Part shown: positions 1-8,939 of the stretch, one piece after another
Numbering within the stretch: the first letter of the stretch is position 1
Layout of the letters: each line of letters opens with the position of its first letter
Assembly (NCBI RefSeq): GCF_900105765.1
Contig: NZ_FNTX01000002.1
Span: 744,001-808,000 of the forward strand
Length of the DNA stretch: 64,000 bases
Origin: Ruania alba
Lineage (GTDB): Bacteria > Actinomycetota > Actinomycetes > Actinomycetales > Beutenbergiaceae
Direction: 5' to 3'
Translations under genes and position numbers: made by a program
The notes under the pieces: generated by a model
Told to the model about the DNA's origin: nothing
Databases searched by the model: none
Seen by the model: only the letters and a program-made list of their open reading frames with translations

Positions 1-1
1 G

Positions 2-1063
2 CAGGATCTACGCGAACGGCTGGGCCGGATCGTAGTCGGGTACACCCGCGACGGCGAGCCCGTCACAGCGGAGCGGATCGGCGCCGCCGGCGCCATGACC
101 GTACTGCTGCGCGAGGCAATCAAGCCGAACCTGATGCAGACGATGGAGAACACTCCCGCCCTGGTGCACTGCGGCCCCTTCGGGAACATCGCCACCGGGA
201 ACTCGTCCGTGGTGGCGGACCTGATCGGCATCCACACCGGGGAGTTCCTCGTCACCGAAGCGGGCTTTGCCGCCGACATGGGCGCGGAGCGGTTCTTCAA
301 CATCAAGTGCCGCGTCTCCGGGCTGATCCCGGACGCCGCCGTGGTGGTCGCCACCGTGCGAGCGCTGAAGGCCCACTCCGGCCGACACCGCGTGATCGCG
401 GGCAGGCCCCTGCCGCAAGGCCTGCTTGAGGAGAACCCGGACGACGTGCGGGCCGGAGCCGACAACCTGCGCGCCCAGCTCGCGATCATCCGGCACCATG
501 GCGTGACACCCGTCGTCGCGATCAACGCCTTTCCGAACGACCACGCCTCCGAGGTCGCCGCGATCCGCGAGATCGCCGCCGAGGAGGGCGTACGCTGTGC
601 CGCCTCGACGCACTTCGCCGACGGCGGACGCGGTGCCGAGGAACTGGCGGAGGCCGTCGCCGAGGCGGTCACGGAGCCGGCGACGTCCTCCTTCCGGCTG
701 CTGTACCCGGATGAGGCGCCGCTACGGGAGAAGATCGACCTCATCGCCCGGGAGATCTACGGCGCCGACGGCGTGGACTTCTCCGCCACGGCAGCCGCGG
801 ACATCGACGGATTCCAGAGCGCTGGATACGGTCGGCTGCCGATCTGCGTCGCCAAGACGCACCTGTCGCTCTCGTCCGACCCGGCGCTGAAAGGCGCGCC
901 GCGCGGCTGGCGGCTGCCGGTGCGCGAGGTGCGGCTGTCCGCAGGGGCGGGTTTCGTCTATCCGATCTGCGGAACCATGCAGACCATGCCGGGACTCGGC
1001 TCCGCACCGGCCGCGGAATCGATCGACATCGACTCAGACGGGAACACCGTGGGGCTGTTCTGA
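2..1063 (+). CDS. fhs: Formate-tetrahydrofolate ligase, C-terminal part (5' end outside window)
   Basis: The frame is open from base 2, so the gene begins upstream of the window; about 353 of the usual ~550 residues are present. The enzyme makes 10-formyl-THF from formate, THF and ATP in the cytoplasm. Family-typical stretches are visible: LREAIKPNLMQT, then VHCGPFGNIATGNSS, the EAGFAADMGAERFFNIKCR block, and near the C-terminus an ICVAKTHLSLSSDP segment followed by AGAGFVYPICGTMQTMPGLG. The stop is at 1061-1063. The next gene on the same strand starts 66 bases later and encodes a protein with a folate-binding GcvT-type domain, so the pair probably serves one-carbon metabolism. Identity is clear from the sequence; the link to the neighbour is inferred. 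Confidence 0.95.
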   Translation, partial: QDLRERLGRIVVGYTRDGEPVTAERIGAAGAMTVLLREAIKPNLMQTMENTPALVHCGPFGNIATGNSSVVADLIGIHTGEFLVTEAGFAADMGAERFFNIKCRVSGLIPDAAVVVATVRALKAHSGRHRVIAGRPLPQGLLEENPDDVRAGADNLRAQLAIIRHHGVTPVVAINAFPNDHASEVAAIREIAAEEGVRCAASTHFADGGRGAEELAEAVAEAVTEPATSSFRLLYPDEAPLREKIDLIAREIYGADGVDFSATAAADIDGFQSAGYGRLPICVAKTHLSLSSDPALKGAPRGWRLPVREVRLSAGAGFVYPICGTMQTMPGLGSAPAAESIDIDSDGNTVGLF

Positions 1064-1129
1064 CGCCCGTCGGCGCCGGTGCGGCAGAGAGACACGGCAC
1101 AAAGACGCGGGGAAGGAGGCGAGAGGGAC

Positions 1130-3648
1130 ATGAGCATCCCGTCACAGGCCGCCGTCGTGATCATCGGCGCCGGCATCGTGGGCAACGCGGTGGCCCGGCA
1201 TCTCACCGATCTCGGGCAGCGGGACATCCTGATCCTCGACAAGGGCCCGCTGCCCGATCCCGGCGGCTCCACGGGACACGCCTCGAACTTCGTCTTCCCC
1301 GTCGACCACTCCCGCGAGATCACCGAGCTGACCACCGACTCGATGCGCCAGTACGCCGAGCTCGGCGTCCTCACCACCTGCGGCGGCATCGAGGTGGCTC
1401 GCTCCGCCGAACGACACCAGGAGCTGCGGCGCCGGATGTCCTCGGCGCAGTCCTGGGGTGTGGAGGCGGAGCTGATCGACCCCCATCGGATCAAGGAGCT
1501 CTCGCCGTGGATCCGCGAGGATCTGCTACGGGCGGGTTTCCACACGCCCTCCGGTGCGATCGTGGACGCGGTGCGCGCCGGAGAGCTGATGCGCGCCCGC
1601 GCCGTCGCACAGGGCGCGTCCGTCGCATCCGGGACCGAGGTGCTCGGTATCGACACCGTCGCGGGACCGGACGGGCGAGCACGCGTGACCGGGGTGCGCA
1701 CCGACCGCGGCGACGTCGCCTGCGAGACCGTGATCGTCGCCTGCGGCGTGTGGAGCCCCGCAGTGGCCGCGCTGGCCGGTGCGCGCATCCCCCTCACCCC
1801 GATGGTGCACCAGATGATGGACCTGGGGCCGATTCCGCAGCTCGCCGCGACCAGTGAGTGGATCTCGTACCCGCTCGTACGCGACATGGACGAGAAGATG
1901 TACGAGCGCCAGCGTGGCGCGAACCTGCAGGTGGGCTCCTACGCGCACCGGCCCCTGGTGCATCGCCCCACAGAGATTCCCGCTCTCGGGAAGGCCCGCA
2001 GAGCTCGCCGACGCGGATGCCGTTCACCGACGACGACTTCGCCCCGCAGCTGGCCGCCGCCCACGAGCTGTTCGGGGAGCTGCTCGACCAGCCGGGCGTC
2101 GCCTGTCAGGATGCGATCAACGGCCTGCTCTCAGTGACCCCGGACGGCTCGCCCGTGCTCGGCGAGACCCCGGAAGTGCGCGGTCTGTGGTCGGCAGCGG
2201 CGGTCTGGATCAAGGAGGCTCCGGCAGTCGGGCGGGTGATCGCGGAATGGCTGGTGGGCGGTGCAAGCGAGATCGACGTGCACGCCTCCGACATCGCGCG
2301 GTTCCACCCCGCCGCGCGCACCGAGCAGCATGTGCGCGCACGCGCCACCGAGGGCTTCCCGAAGATCTACGGGATCAGCCATCCGCGTGAGCAGTGGCTG
2401 AGCCGCCGCGGCGTGCGCACGAGCCCGTTCCACTCCCGCGAGGTCACGCTGGGCGCTGAGTTCTTCGAGGCCGGCGGGTGGGAGCGCCCGCAGTGGTACG
2501 CAGCGAACGAGCCGCTGCTGGAGGAGTACGCCGATCAGGTGACCGCCGCGGATCCCACGCACGAGTGGGATGCCCGCTGGTGGTCGCCAATCATCGAGGC
2601 CGAACACCTCGCGATGCGCGAGCGTGCAGCGATGATCGACCTGACGGCGTTCGCGATCTTCGATCTCTCCGGTCCCGGTGCCCTCGGCCATCTGCAGCAC
2701 CTCGCCATGGCGCAGGTCGACCGACCGGTCGGCCGGGTGATCTACACGCCGCTGCTCGATCCGCGCGGGGGCTTCCACTCCGATCTGACCGTCTTCCGGC
2801 TCGGAGCGCACCGCTTCCGCATCGTCACCGGCGCCGCCGACGCCGGGCGCGACGGAGCGTGGCTCGCACGGGACCTGCCGGCGGACGGTTCCACGGTCCT
2901 GACCGACCTCACGTCCTCCCTGTGCACGCTCGGTCTCTGGGGGCCGCGAGCCCGCGACGTGGTCGCCGCGCTGACCCAGGACGATCTCTCGGATGCGGGC
3001 TTCCCCTTCGGCACCACGCGCTGGGTGGACCTGGCGGGCATCCCGGTGCACATGGTCCGCATCTCCTACGTCGGGGACCTCGGCTGGGAGCTGTACACCT
3101 CGATAGAGCACGGCCTGGCACTGTGGGACGCGCTGCGCAAGGCGGGCGGGGTCCACGGCATGATCGTCGCGGGCGCCGGCGTGTACGGCACGACGGGGCG
3201 GCTGGAGAAGGCGCACCGGCTGATGGGGGCCGAGCTCGACGGCATCCGATCCCCCGTCGACGCGGGCTTGGCCCTGCCGAAGGTCAAGGACGCGGACTTC
3301 GTCGGCAAGGAGGCCTACCTCGCCGCACGCGAGGCCGGACCGACGAGCATCCTGTGCTCTCTCGCCCTGGAGACCGGCGTCCGGCGCCGCCCCACCGGAG
3401 GAGAGCCGATCCTCACGGTCGACGGCGCGTCGATCGAGGATGCGCTGGGACGCCGTTCCTACGTCACCAGCGCCGGCCCCGCGCCCTCGCTCGCCCGCTT
3501 CCTGCTGCTCGCCTATCTGCCCCCGGAGCACGCCGTGGCGGGCGGTCGGCTACTGGTGGACTACCTGGGCGAGCGTCTGCCCGCCGAGGTGCTGACCGTG
3601 GGCCGCACAGCGCCCTTCGACCCGTCGATGGCGCGGGTCAAGAGGTGA
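1130..3648 (+). pseudogene. FAD-dependent oxidoreductase fused to GcvT-type domain (dimethylglycine/sarcosine dehydrogenase-like), frameshifted
   Basis: The start is the ATG at 1130 (MSIPSQAAVVIIGAGIVGN), preceded by GGAAGGAGG. The N-terminal half is a DAO-type FAD oxidoreductase with a Rossmann GAGIVG motif near residue 12. The C-terminal half is an aminomethyltransferase (GcvT)-type THF domain containing GLWGPRARDVV and SYVGDLGWELY. Family members oxidise N-methyl groups and pass the carbon to THF. The first frame runs to a stop at 2137 but loses similarity near 1990; the matching continuation (SPTRMPFTDDDFAPQL onward) is in another frame to 3648. One missing base near the CTCGGGAAGG stretch would explain this. 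Repaired length is about 840 aa, normal for the family. It may be a true null allele or a sequencing error; both halves look under coding constraint, which favours recent or artefactual damage. Confidence 0.85.
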
Positions 3649-3901
3649 GCGCCGGTCGGGTCACAGTGGTGCTCGACCGTGCGGCCCGGACCAGTGTGGC
3701 GGCCCGCCACTCGGTCAAACGGGCGGATCGATCGTGTTGTCGTCGTAGAAGATCTGCGAGGACGTACGCGATCAATATCCCGACGGCGCACGCGGCCACG
3801 GCATCGCCCGTCACCTGTTCATCGGCGTCCAGGACGACGTCCTGGCACGTATCGACCGTGGGCGTCACGGGATCGGTGGGCTTCGCGTGATCACCCGGCA
3901 T
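3638..3901 (-). CDS. Possible small membrane protein, unknown
   Basis: An 87-aa frame on the minus strand fills most of the gap between the GcvT-fusion gene and the methyltransferase. It has one hydrophobic stretch (AVAACAVGILIAYVLADLL, about residues 34-52) followed by a basic Arg-rich tail, which would suit a single-pass membrane protein. I recognise no family. Its end overlaps the preceding gene by 11 bases and no strong ribosome binding site is seen. It could equally be non-coding sequence. Confidence 0.25.
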   Translation of the reverse strand: MPGDHAKPTDPVTPTVDTCQDVVLDADEQVTGDAVAACAVGILIAYVLADLLRRQHDRSARLTEWRAATLVRAARSSTTVTRPALTS

Positions 3902-3944
3902 ACTTGCCAGCCGATCAACGCGGTCCTAGCGCGTCGCCCGCGTG

Positions 3945-4553
3945 TCAGGTCGCCAGGCGCGCTCGGATCCCACCGTGCGGGCGGTGACCGGAGTCGATCC
4001 GGGTCTGGGTATCGAGGATCTCGAATCCTGCGCCCGCCACCTGCGCGGCGAGCACGTGAGCCGGCCACCGGTAGGCACGCACCACCTTGTGATCGAACTG
4101 GACCGGTCCCGTCTCGCCGGCCTCGCCGGCGAAGAAGCCCATCAGGAACTCACCACCGGGCCGGAGCGCTCGGGCCATGGTAACGAGCGCGGTGTCGATC
4201 CGGCCCGGTTCCGTGTGGATGAGGGAGTACCAGCTGAGCACCCCGGCAAGCGATCCGTCAGGCACCCCCAGGTCTTCGGCGCGTCCTTCTCTGAACGGCA
4301 CCTCGGGGAACTGGGCCCGGGCGAACGCGAGAAACTGCGGTGTGGGGTCCACGCCCTCGACCTGCACGCCCGCGCGGTGCAGTGCATCGGTCCACTGACC
4401 CGGCCCGCACCCGACGTCGATCACCGGACCGCGCAAACCTCTCGCCCAACCGAGCACGAGATCGAGATCCTCGGGATGCACGGCCTCGATGCTGCCAACC
4501 TTCTCCACGTACTCGCCGGCGCGCGCACCGTACGCGTGCACGACTCGATCCAT
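3945..4553 (-). CDS. Class I SAM-dependent methyltransferase
   Basis: A 202-aa protein starting at MDRVVHAYGARAGEYVEKVG. The SAM-binding motif I is clear (VIDVGCGPGQWTDALHRAG, about residues 40-58), followed by an acidic motif (VEGVDPTPQFLAFAR) and a post-I segment (RPGGEFLMGFFAG), the usual Methyltransf_11/25 layout. The substrate cannot be told. The frame stays open far upstream across the opposite strand of the neighbouring insertion sequence, but the natural start is at 4553, 40 bases from the element. The insertion therefore lies just upstream of the start codon and may have replaced its native promoter. Confidence 0.85.
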   Translation of the reverse strand: MDRVVHAYGARAGEYVEKVGSIEAVHPEDLDLVLGWARGLRGPVIDVGCGPGQWTDALHRAGVQVEGVDPTPQFLAFARAQFPEVPFREGRAEDLGVPDGSLAGVLSWYSLIHTEPGRIDTALVTMARALRPGGEFLMGFFAGEAGETGPVQFDHKVVRAYRWPAHVLAAQVAGAGFEILDTQTRIDSGHRPHGGIRARLAT

Positions 4554-4592
4554 GACCACAGACTGTAGCCCGCGGTCGAATCGGCACATCGA

Positions 4593-4598
4593 ACTAGT
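4593..4598. repeat. Left target-site duplication ACTAGT of the IS481 element
   Basis: ACTAGT occurs directly outside the left end and again directly outside the right end of the element. This fits the NCTAGN target duplicated by IS481-family elements. Confidence 0.8.
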
Positions 4599-5724
4599 TG
4601 TTGCGGGGCGGGACGTTGATGACAGGCCGGTGGGGCTGAGGTAGCCGGAAGGGCAGGCCCTCTGCGGCAAAGATGAGAAGCGACCAAGCATCTCGTCTGT
4701 GTCGAGCCAGCAAAGGACCTGCCCGTGTCTCACCGTAATGCGCCGCTCTCTCCTGAAGGCCGTCGCCGACTCATCGAGCGGTGCCGCGCCCGTCCGATCG
4801 CCCACGTCGCCGCGGAGATGGGGATCTCGCGTGCGTGCGCGTCCAAGTGGGTCAACCGCTACCGCCGCTTCGGTGAACTCGGGCTGGTCGACCGGCCATC
4901 GACTCCGCACCGCAGTCCCAGGTCCACGCCAGTGCAGGTGATTGCCCAGATCGAGTCCTGGCGACGTGAGAAGAAGTGGTCGGCTTCTCGGATCACCCAC
5001 GAGCTCGCAGCGCGAGGGGTCAGGTTGAACCGCCGCACGGTGACCAGGCACCTGACCCAGCTCGGCCTGGGACGTCGCCGATTCCTGGACCCGACCGGTG
5101 AGTGCAACCGGAGCCCGGGCAAGATCACTGCCTGCTGGCCCGGACACATGATCCATCTGGACGTGAAGAAGGTCGGCCGGATCCCCGACGGCGGAGGGTG
5201 GCGCGTCCACGGTCGCGACAGCAACCAGAACCGGGCCGCCGCCCGAGCCAAGGACGCTGGCGCCCGAGCGGGCTACGTCTACCTGCACTCGATCGTCGAC
5301 GGCTTCTCCCGCCTGGCCTACACCGAGCCGCTCGGCGACGAGAAAGGCACGACCGCGGCCGGGTTCCTGGCCCGAGCCAAAGTCTGGTTCGCCGCTCACG
5401 GCATCACCCACATCCACCGCGTGATCACCGACAACGGCTCCTGCTACCGCTCCCGCGACTTCGCCCGCATCGTCGGTGCCCGGACCCGCCACCAACACAC
5501 CAGGCCCTACACCCCACGGCACAACGACAAAGTAGAGCGCTACAACCGGATCATGGCCGAAGAAGTCCTCTACGCCCAGCCCTACGACCGCGAAGAGGAC
5601 CGCACAGCCGCGATCGACACCTGGAACATCCACTACAACTACCATCGACCCCACAGCGCCGCGAACGGCCAACCGCCAGCATCCCGGCTCACAACCGGCG
5701 TCACCAACGTCCAGCCCTCATACA
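4599..5724 (+). mobile_element. IS481-family insertion sequence, apparently intact
   Basis: The element is 1126 bp long. The left end begins TGTTGCGGGGCGGGACG; the right end, read as reverse complement, begins TGTATGAGGGCTGGACG. The imperfect terminal inverted repeats cover about 25 bases with most positions matching. Both ends are bounded by ACTAGT, and one transposase gene fills the element. Intact ends, an intact target duplication and a full-length transposase suggest recent insertion and possible activity. Confidence 0.85.
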
Positions 5725-5729
5725 ACTAG
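4725..5729 (+). CDS. IS481-family transposase
   Basis: A 334-aa protein with a GTG start. It has an N-terminal helix-turn-helix (HVAAEMGISRACASKWVNRY, about residues 27-46), a second HTH-like region (ITHELAARGVRLNRRTVTRHL) and a DDE integrase core: HLDVKKVG holds the first Asp, ITDNGSCYRS the second, and the Glu is in HNDKVERYNRI. Length and motif order are as expected for IS481 transposases, so the catalytic triad appears complete. The last sense codon and the TAG stop lie in the duplicated target (AAC TAG inside ACTAGT), so the stop codon is provided by the insertion site rather than by the element. Confidence 0.93.
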   Translation: MSHRNAPLSPEGRRRLIERCRARPIAHVAAEMGISRACASKWVNRYRRFGELGLVDRPSTPHRSPRSTPVQVIAQIESWRREKKWSASRITHELAARGVRLNRRTVTRHLTQLGLGRRRFLDPTGECNRSPGKITACWPGHMIHLDVKKVGRIPDGGGWRVHGRDSNQNRAAARAKDAGARAGYVYLHSIVDGFSRLAYTEPLGDEKGTTAAGFLARAKVWFAAHGITHIHRVITDNGSCYRSRDFARIVGARTRHQHTRPYTPRHNDKVERYNRIMAEEVLYAQPYDREEDRTAAIDTWNIHYNYHRPHSAANGQPPASRLTTGVTNVQPSYN

Positions 5730-5730
5730 T
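5725..5730. repeat. Right target-site duplication ACTAGT of the IS481 element
   Basis: Second copy of the palindromic hexamer that flanks the element on the left. It supplies the TAG stop of the transposase and, on the other strand, the TAG stop of the neighbouring minus-strand frame. Confidence 0.8.
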
Positions 5731-6022
5731 TCACGTCAGGGCCGCAGGGCATCGCCGGACGACCTGACCCAGGTGTGGACGTCGCACCATCGACGGGAGC
5801 GCGCCGGAAAGAGGCCGGACGATAGCGGGACTCGTGATCGGCCGCTACCTCGATCCCGTGCCAGACGCTGGAGAATGCGTCGATGCCCGCAGCGACGTGG
5901 CGGATGCCGCGCCACAGCGTGCCGAACAGGCTCCGTACAGCGTGACGGTCGCGGGCATGACGGGCAGATGCGGGGTTGTTGGCCTTCATCACCTGCTGAG
6001 CAAGGAAGTCATCGGAGTGCAT
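5726..6022 (-). CDS. Hypothetical protein, 98 aa
   Basis: A minus-strand frame starting MHSDDFLAQQVMKANNPAS, divergent from the GlxA-type regulator. Composition looks coding, with a helical N-terminal half (SLFGTLWRGIRHVAAGIDAF) and no signal peptide or transmembrane segment. No family recognised. Its stop codon TAG lies inside the ACTAGT target of the IS481 element. Because that hexamer is palindromic and existed before insertion, the gene was probably not truncated. Confidence 0.4.
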   Translation of the reverse strand: MHSDDFLAQQVMKANNPASARHARDRHAVRSLFGTLWRGIRHVAAGIDAFSSVWHGIEVAADHESRYRPASFRRAPVDGATSTPGSGRPAMPCGPDVN

Positions 6023-6080
6023 GACTCAAGACTCGCAATCCGGGTCTCGCCCGGATAGTGGCAGGATCGACAAGAACCGA

Positions 6081-6086
6081 TAGCAT
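6081..6086 (+). promoter_or_regulatory. Candidate -10 box (TAGCAT) for a leaderless transcript
   Basis: TAGCAT ends 6 bases before the ATG at 6093 and no Shine-Dalgarno sequence is visible. Transcription would then start at or next to the A of the start codon, an arrangement common in actinobacteria. Confidence 0.35.
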
Positions 6087-6092
6087 TCTGCC

Positions 6093-7037
6093 ATGTCGCG
6101 ACCATCAGTCACCGTGCCACTCACCGAAGGGCTGACGCTGTTCGAGATCAGCATGCCGCTGGAAGCGCTCGGCTACGACTGGGACCCCGAGCGCGGGCCG
6201 CTCTATGACGTGATTCTCTGCGGCGACCTGCGGGGTGTCCCCACCCACACGGGAGCGCGGCTCACCCCCGAGCGTCCGCTGAGCGCTCTCTCCGACGGCG
6301 ACACGATCGTCGTGCCAGGGGGAAGGCCCGGCCGGCCGTTGGACCAGCAGCTGCTTCACGAACTACGACGGGCAGCAGACCGGGGCACCCGGATCGCGGC
6401 CCTGTGCACCGGCACGTTCTCGCTCGCCGAAGCCGGACTGCTCGATGGCCGCCGCGCCACCACCCACTGGCGGCACGCCGGGCTCCTGCAGCGGATGTAC
6501 CCCCACATCGAGGTCGATGCGCGCGCACTCTACGTCGAGGACGGCGGCATCTTCACCAGCGCCGGCTCAGCGGCCGGCCTCGACCTCTGCCTACATCTGA
6601 TCCGGCGCGACTTCGGGGAGCGCGCAGCGAACACCATCGCACGCAACCTCGTGATCGCCTCCCACCGTGACGGCGATCAGGCCCAGTACGTCAGGGCCGA
6701 GCCGCTCGAGGACCGAGCAGCCTGGCTCGATCATCTGCGCGACTGGCTTCGCGCGAACCCCGACCGGCCGGTGACTCTGACCGAACTGGGACGGGCGGCG
6801 AACCTCTCCGCGCGCACACTTGCCCGGCGATTCCAGCGCGACGTCGGCACCACACCGATGCGGTGGGTCACCGCTGAGCGGATCGCGATGGCGAAGGAGC
6901 TGCTCGAGGCAACAGACCTGACCGTCGACCGGATCTCCTTCGACGCCGGATTCGGTTCGCCGGTGACGTTCCGCGCCTCGTTCACTCGAGAGGTCGGGAT
7001 CTCACCCGGGCTCTACCGCAGCCGCTTCTCGGCCTGA
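6093..7037 (+). CDS. GlxA-family transcriptional regulator (DJ-1/PfpI domain plus AraC HTH)
   Basis: A 314-aa protein. The N-terminal ~180 residues form a DJ-1/PfpI-type class I glutamine-amidotransferase-like domain; the nucleophile-elbow region reads AALCTGTFSLAEAGLLDGRRATTHW, with Cys near residue 109. The C-terminal ~100 residues are an AraC-type double helix-turn-helix (LTELGRAANLSARTLARRF and a second HTH around VDRISFDAGFGSPVTFRASF). These proteins are cytoplasmic DNA-binding regulators whose DJ-1 domain is thought to sense a ligand rather than act as an enzyme. No target can be named from context. It is convergent with the CCA-transferase gene, with a strong shared terminator between them. 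Confidence 0.9.
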   Translation: MSRPSVTVPLTEGLTLFEISMPLEALGYDWDPERGPLYDVILCGDLRGVPTHTGARLTPERPLSALSDGDTIVVPGGRPGRPLDQQLLHELRRAADRGTRIAALCTGTFSLAEAGLLDGRRATTHWRHAGLLQRMYPHIEVDARALYVEDGGIFTSAGSAAGLDLCLHLIRRDFGERAANTIARNLVIASHRDGDQAQYVRAEPLEDRAAWLDHLRDWLRANPDRPVTLTELGRAANLSARTLARRFQRDVGTTPMRWVTAERIAMAKELLEATDLTVDRISFDAGFGSPVTFRASFTREVGISPGLYRSRFSA

Positions 7038-7050
7038 CGCGACGCCGACC

Positions 7051-7118
7051 CCGCGCCGAACGCAACTCTGTGCGGCGTCTGACCAGGGGAACGCCGCACA
7101 GGGTTGCGCTCGGCGCGG
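7051..7118. terminator. Bidirectional terminator between convergent genes
   Basis: A near-perfect inverted repeat: arms of 28 bases (7051-7078 and 7091-7118) with two mismatches and a 12-base loop. It lies midway between the stops of the GlxA-type regulator and the CCA-transferase. No long T-run follows, as usual for high-GC actinobacteria. Confidence 0.75.
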
Positions 7119-7187
7119 CGGTGGGGGTGGGTCCGGCGGGGGTGGGGTACGTGGGGGCGGGCGGAGGAGGGCAGGCCGGTGGGGTGG
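7119..7187 (+). other. G-rich tract with many G-runs
   Basis: About 70 bases on the plus strand carry repeated runs of three to five G (for example GGTGGGGGTGGG and GTGGGGGCGGG) between the terminator and the CCA-transferase stop. No gene is seen. The spacing of runs would allow G-quadruplex formation in the non-template strand of the CCA-transferase mRNA 3' end. Confidence 0.45.
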
Positions 7188-7211
7188 GATCAGTCGGCGC
7201 GGGGGCGCGCG

Positions 7212-8687
7212 TCAGCCCTGCTGGGACTCCCACCAGCTGAGCAGCTCACGCCTGGCCTCGTCCTCCGGGAGCGGACCGCGCTCCATCCGCAGCGCGAGCA
7301 TGTGCTTGTATGCGGCGCCCACCTGCCGGCCCGGACCGATGCCCAGGATCTCCATGATCGCGTTCCCGTCCAGGTCGGGCCGGATCGCATTCAGCTCTTC
7401 CTCCTCCGCGAGCGCCGCGATCCGGTTCTCCAGATCGTCGTAGGCGTGCGAGAGCCGGGCGGCCTTGCGCTTGTTCCGGGTGGTGCAATCGGCGCGGGTG
7501 AGCCGGTGCAACCGTTCGAGCTGGTCGCCGGCGTCGGCCACGTACCGCCGCACCGCAGAATCAGTCCAGGCGGCGTCCCCGTAGCCGTGGAAGCGCAGGT
7601 GCAGAGCGACCAGCTTGGAGACCGCCTGAGTGGTGGCCTTGTCGAACCGGAGCGCTTTCATCCGCTTCGTGGTCATCTTGGCTCCGACGATCTCGTGGTG
7701 GTGGAAGCTCACCCCGCCGCCGGGTTCCATCCGCCGTGTGTCCGGCTTGCCGATGTCGTGCATGATCGCCGCCAGCCGGAGCACCAGGTCCGGGCCGGGC
7801 ACAGGACCATCCGGACTGGTCTCCAGGTCGATCGCCTGGTCCAGCACGGTGAGGGTGTGCTCGTAGACGTCCTTGTGCCGGTGGTGCTCGTCGATGGTGA
7901 GCTGCAGGTTCGGCAGCTCGGGCAGCACATGCTCGGCCAGGCCCGCGTAGACCATGAGCTCGAGCCCGCGGCGAGGAGCCGGCGCCATCAACAGTTTGAC
8001 CAGCTCGGCCTGCACCCGCTCGGCGGAGACGATCTCGATCCGTCCAGCCATCGCCGTCATCGCCGCGAGCACGCCGGGCTCGACGTCCACGCCGAGCTGT
8101 GCTGCGAATCGGACCGCACGCATCATCCGCAACGGGTCATCGTCGAAGGACTGCTCCGGTGACGCAGGTGTACGCAGTATCCGGTCGGCGAGGTCGTTCA
8201 GCCCGCCGAACGGGTCCACGAACACCAGGTCCGGCAGCCGCAGCGCCATCGCGTTCACGGTGAAGTCGCGGCGGGAGAGGTCTCCGTCGAGGCTGTCGCC
8301 GTAGACCACCTCGGGCTTGCGGGAGGACGAGTCGTACGCCTCGGTCCGGTAGGTGGTGACCTCCACGATCACGTCCCCGCGGCGGGCGCCGATGGTGCCG
8401 AACTCCCGGCCCATGTCCCAGTGCGCGTCTCCCCAGGCAGCAAGCAGCCGCTCAGTCTCCTCGGGTCGCGCGGAGGTGGCGAAGTCCAGGTCCACGCTCG
8501 CCTTACCGAGGAACGCGTCCCGCACGGGTCCACCGACCAGCGCCAGCTCGAACCCGGCGTCGGCGAATACGCGCCCGAGCTCGGTCGCCTGCGGGGCGTA
8601 CTCGGCGATCACACCGAGCGCGGTGCGCAACAGCTCGACGGGTTCGGGAGACTCACGCGTGGTCGACACAGCAGTACAGCCTGCCAT
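7212..8687 (-). CDS. CCA-adding tRNA nucleotidyltransferase with HD domain
   Basis: About 491 aa from the ATG at 8687; a GTG at 8669 is an alternative, and the longer frame to 8762 looks unlikely. The head domain shows LALVGGPVRDAFLG and the catalytic carboxylates in DLDFATSARPEE, then RRDFTVNAMAL, the class II poly(A) polymerase/CCA-enzyme signature. The middle carries an HD phosphohydrolase motif (IMHDIGKPDTR). The enzyme builds or repairs the CCA end of tRNAs in the cytoplasm. It is divergent from the NUDIX gene, the arrangement found near the origin of many actinobacteria (pcnA next to mutT4 in mycobacteria). The gene is often called pcnA there, but CCA addition is the expected activity. 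Confidence 0.92.
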   Translation of the reverse strand: MAGCTAVSTTRESPEPVELLRTALGVIAEYAPQATELGRVFADAGFELALVGGPVRDAFLGKASVDLDFATSARPEETERLLAAWGDAHWDMGREFGTIGARRGDVIVEVTTYRTEAYDSSSRKPEVVYGDSLDGDLSRRDFTVNAMALRLPDLVFVDPFGGLNDLADRILRTPASPEQSFDDDPLRMMRAVRFAAQLGVDVEPGVLAAMTAMAGRIEIVSAERVQAELVKLLMAPAPRRGLELMVYAGLAEHVLPELPNLQLTIDEHHRHKDVYEHTLTVLDQAIDLETSPDGPVPGPDLVLRLAAIMHDIGKPDTRRMEPGGGVSFHHHEIVGAKMTTKRMKALRFDKATTQAVSKLVALHLRFHGYGDAAWTDSAVRRYVADAGDQLERLHRLTRADCTTRNKRKAARLSHAYDDLENRIAALAEEEELNAIRPDLDGNAIMEILGIGPGRQVGAAYKHMLALRMERGPLPEDEARRELLSWWESQQG

Positions 8688-8927
8688 GCCTGGCAGAGGG
8701 CAGACTGCGGTGATCGCGCACTCATGCGTGCAGGAATCCGTCGTCGATCTGGCGGGAACCACCCTCCCGGCGCCCCCTGTGGGGTGCGTTCACGTCGCAA
8801 ACAGGCGGGATGACAACGCGAAAGCACCCCACATCGCGTGCGCTTGCGACCGGATTGAGGACGGATCCTGCCCGTGCGGGTGGGCTGGTCCTCGGCCTGG
8901 CATGACGCGCAGGCGCGTGGCCTTGAT

Positions 8928-8933
8928 TACAGT
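8928..8933 (+). promoter_or_regulatory. Candidate -10 box (TACAGT) for a leaderless NUDIX transcript
   Basis: TACAGT ends 6 bases before the ATG at 8940, and there is no Shine-Dalgarno upstream of that ATG. The spacing predicts a transcript starting at the start codon. Confidence 0.35.
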
Positions 8934-8939
8934 GTTGTT

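Noticed and set aside
2131-3531. A 466-aa minus-strand frame opposite the FAD/GcvT gene
   Set aside because: Shadow of high-GC coding sequence; the plus strand carries clear GcvT motifs.
3945-5672. A 575-aa minus-strand frame covering the methyltransferase and the opposite strand of the IS element
   Set aside because: Only the part from 4553 down has methyltransferase features; the rest is the complement of the transposase gene.
7104-8162. A 352-aa plus-strand frame opposite the CCA-transferase
   Set aside because: Shadow frame; the minus strand has all nucleotidyltransferase and HD motifs.
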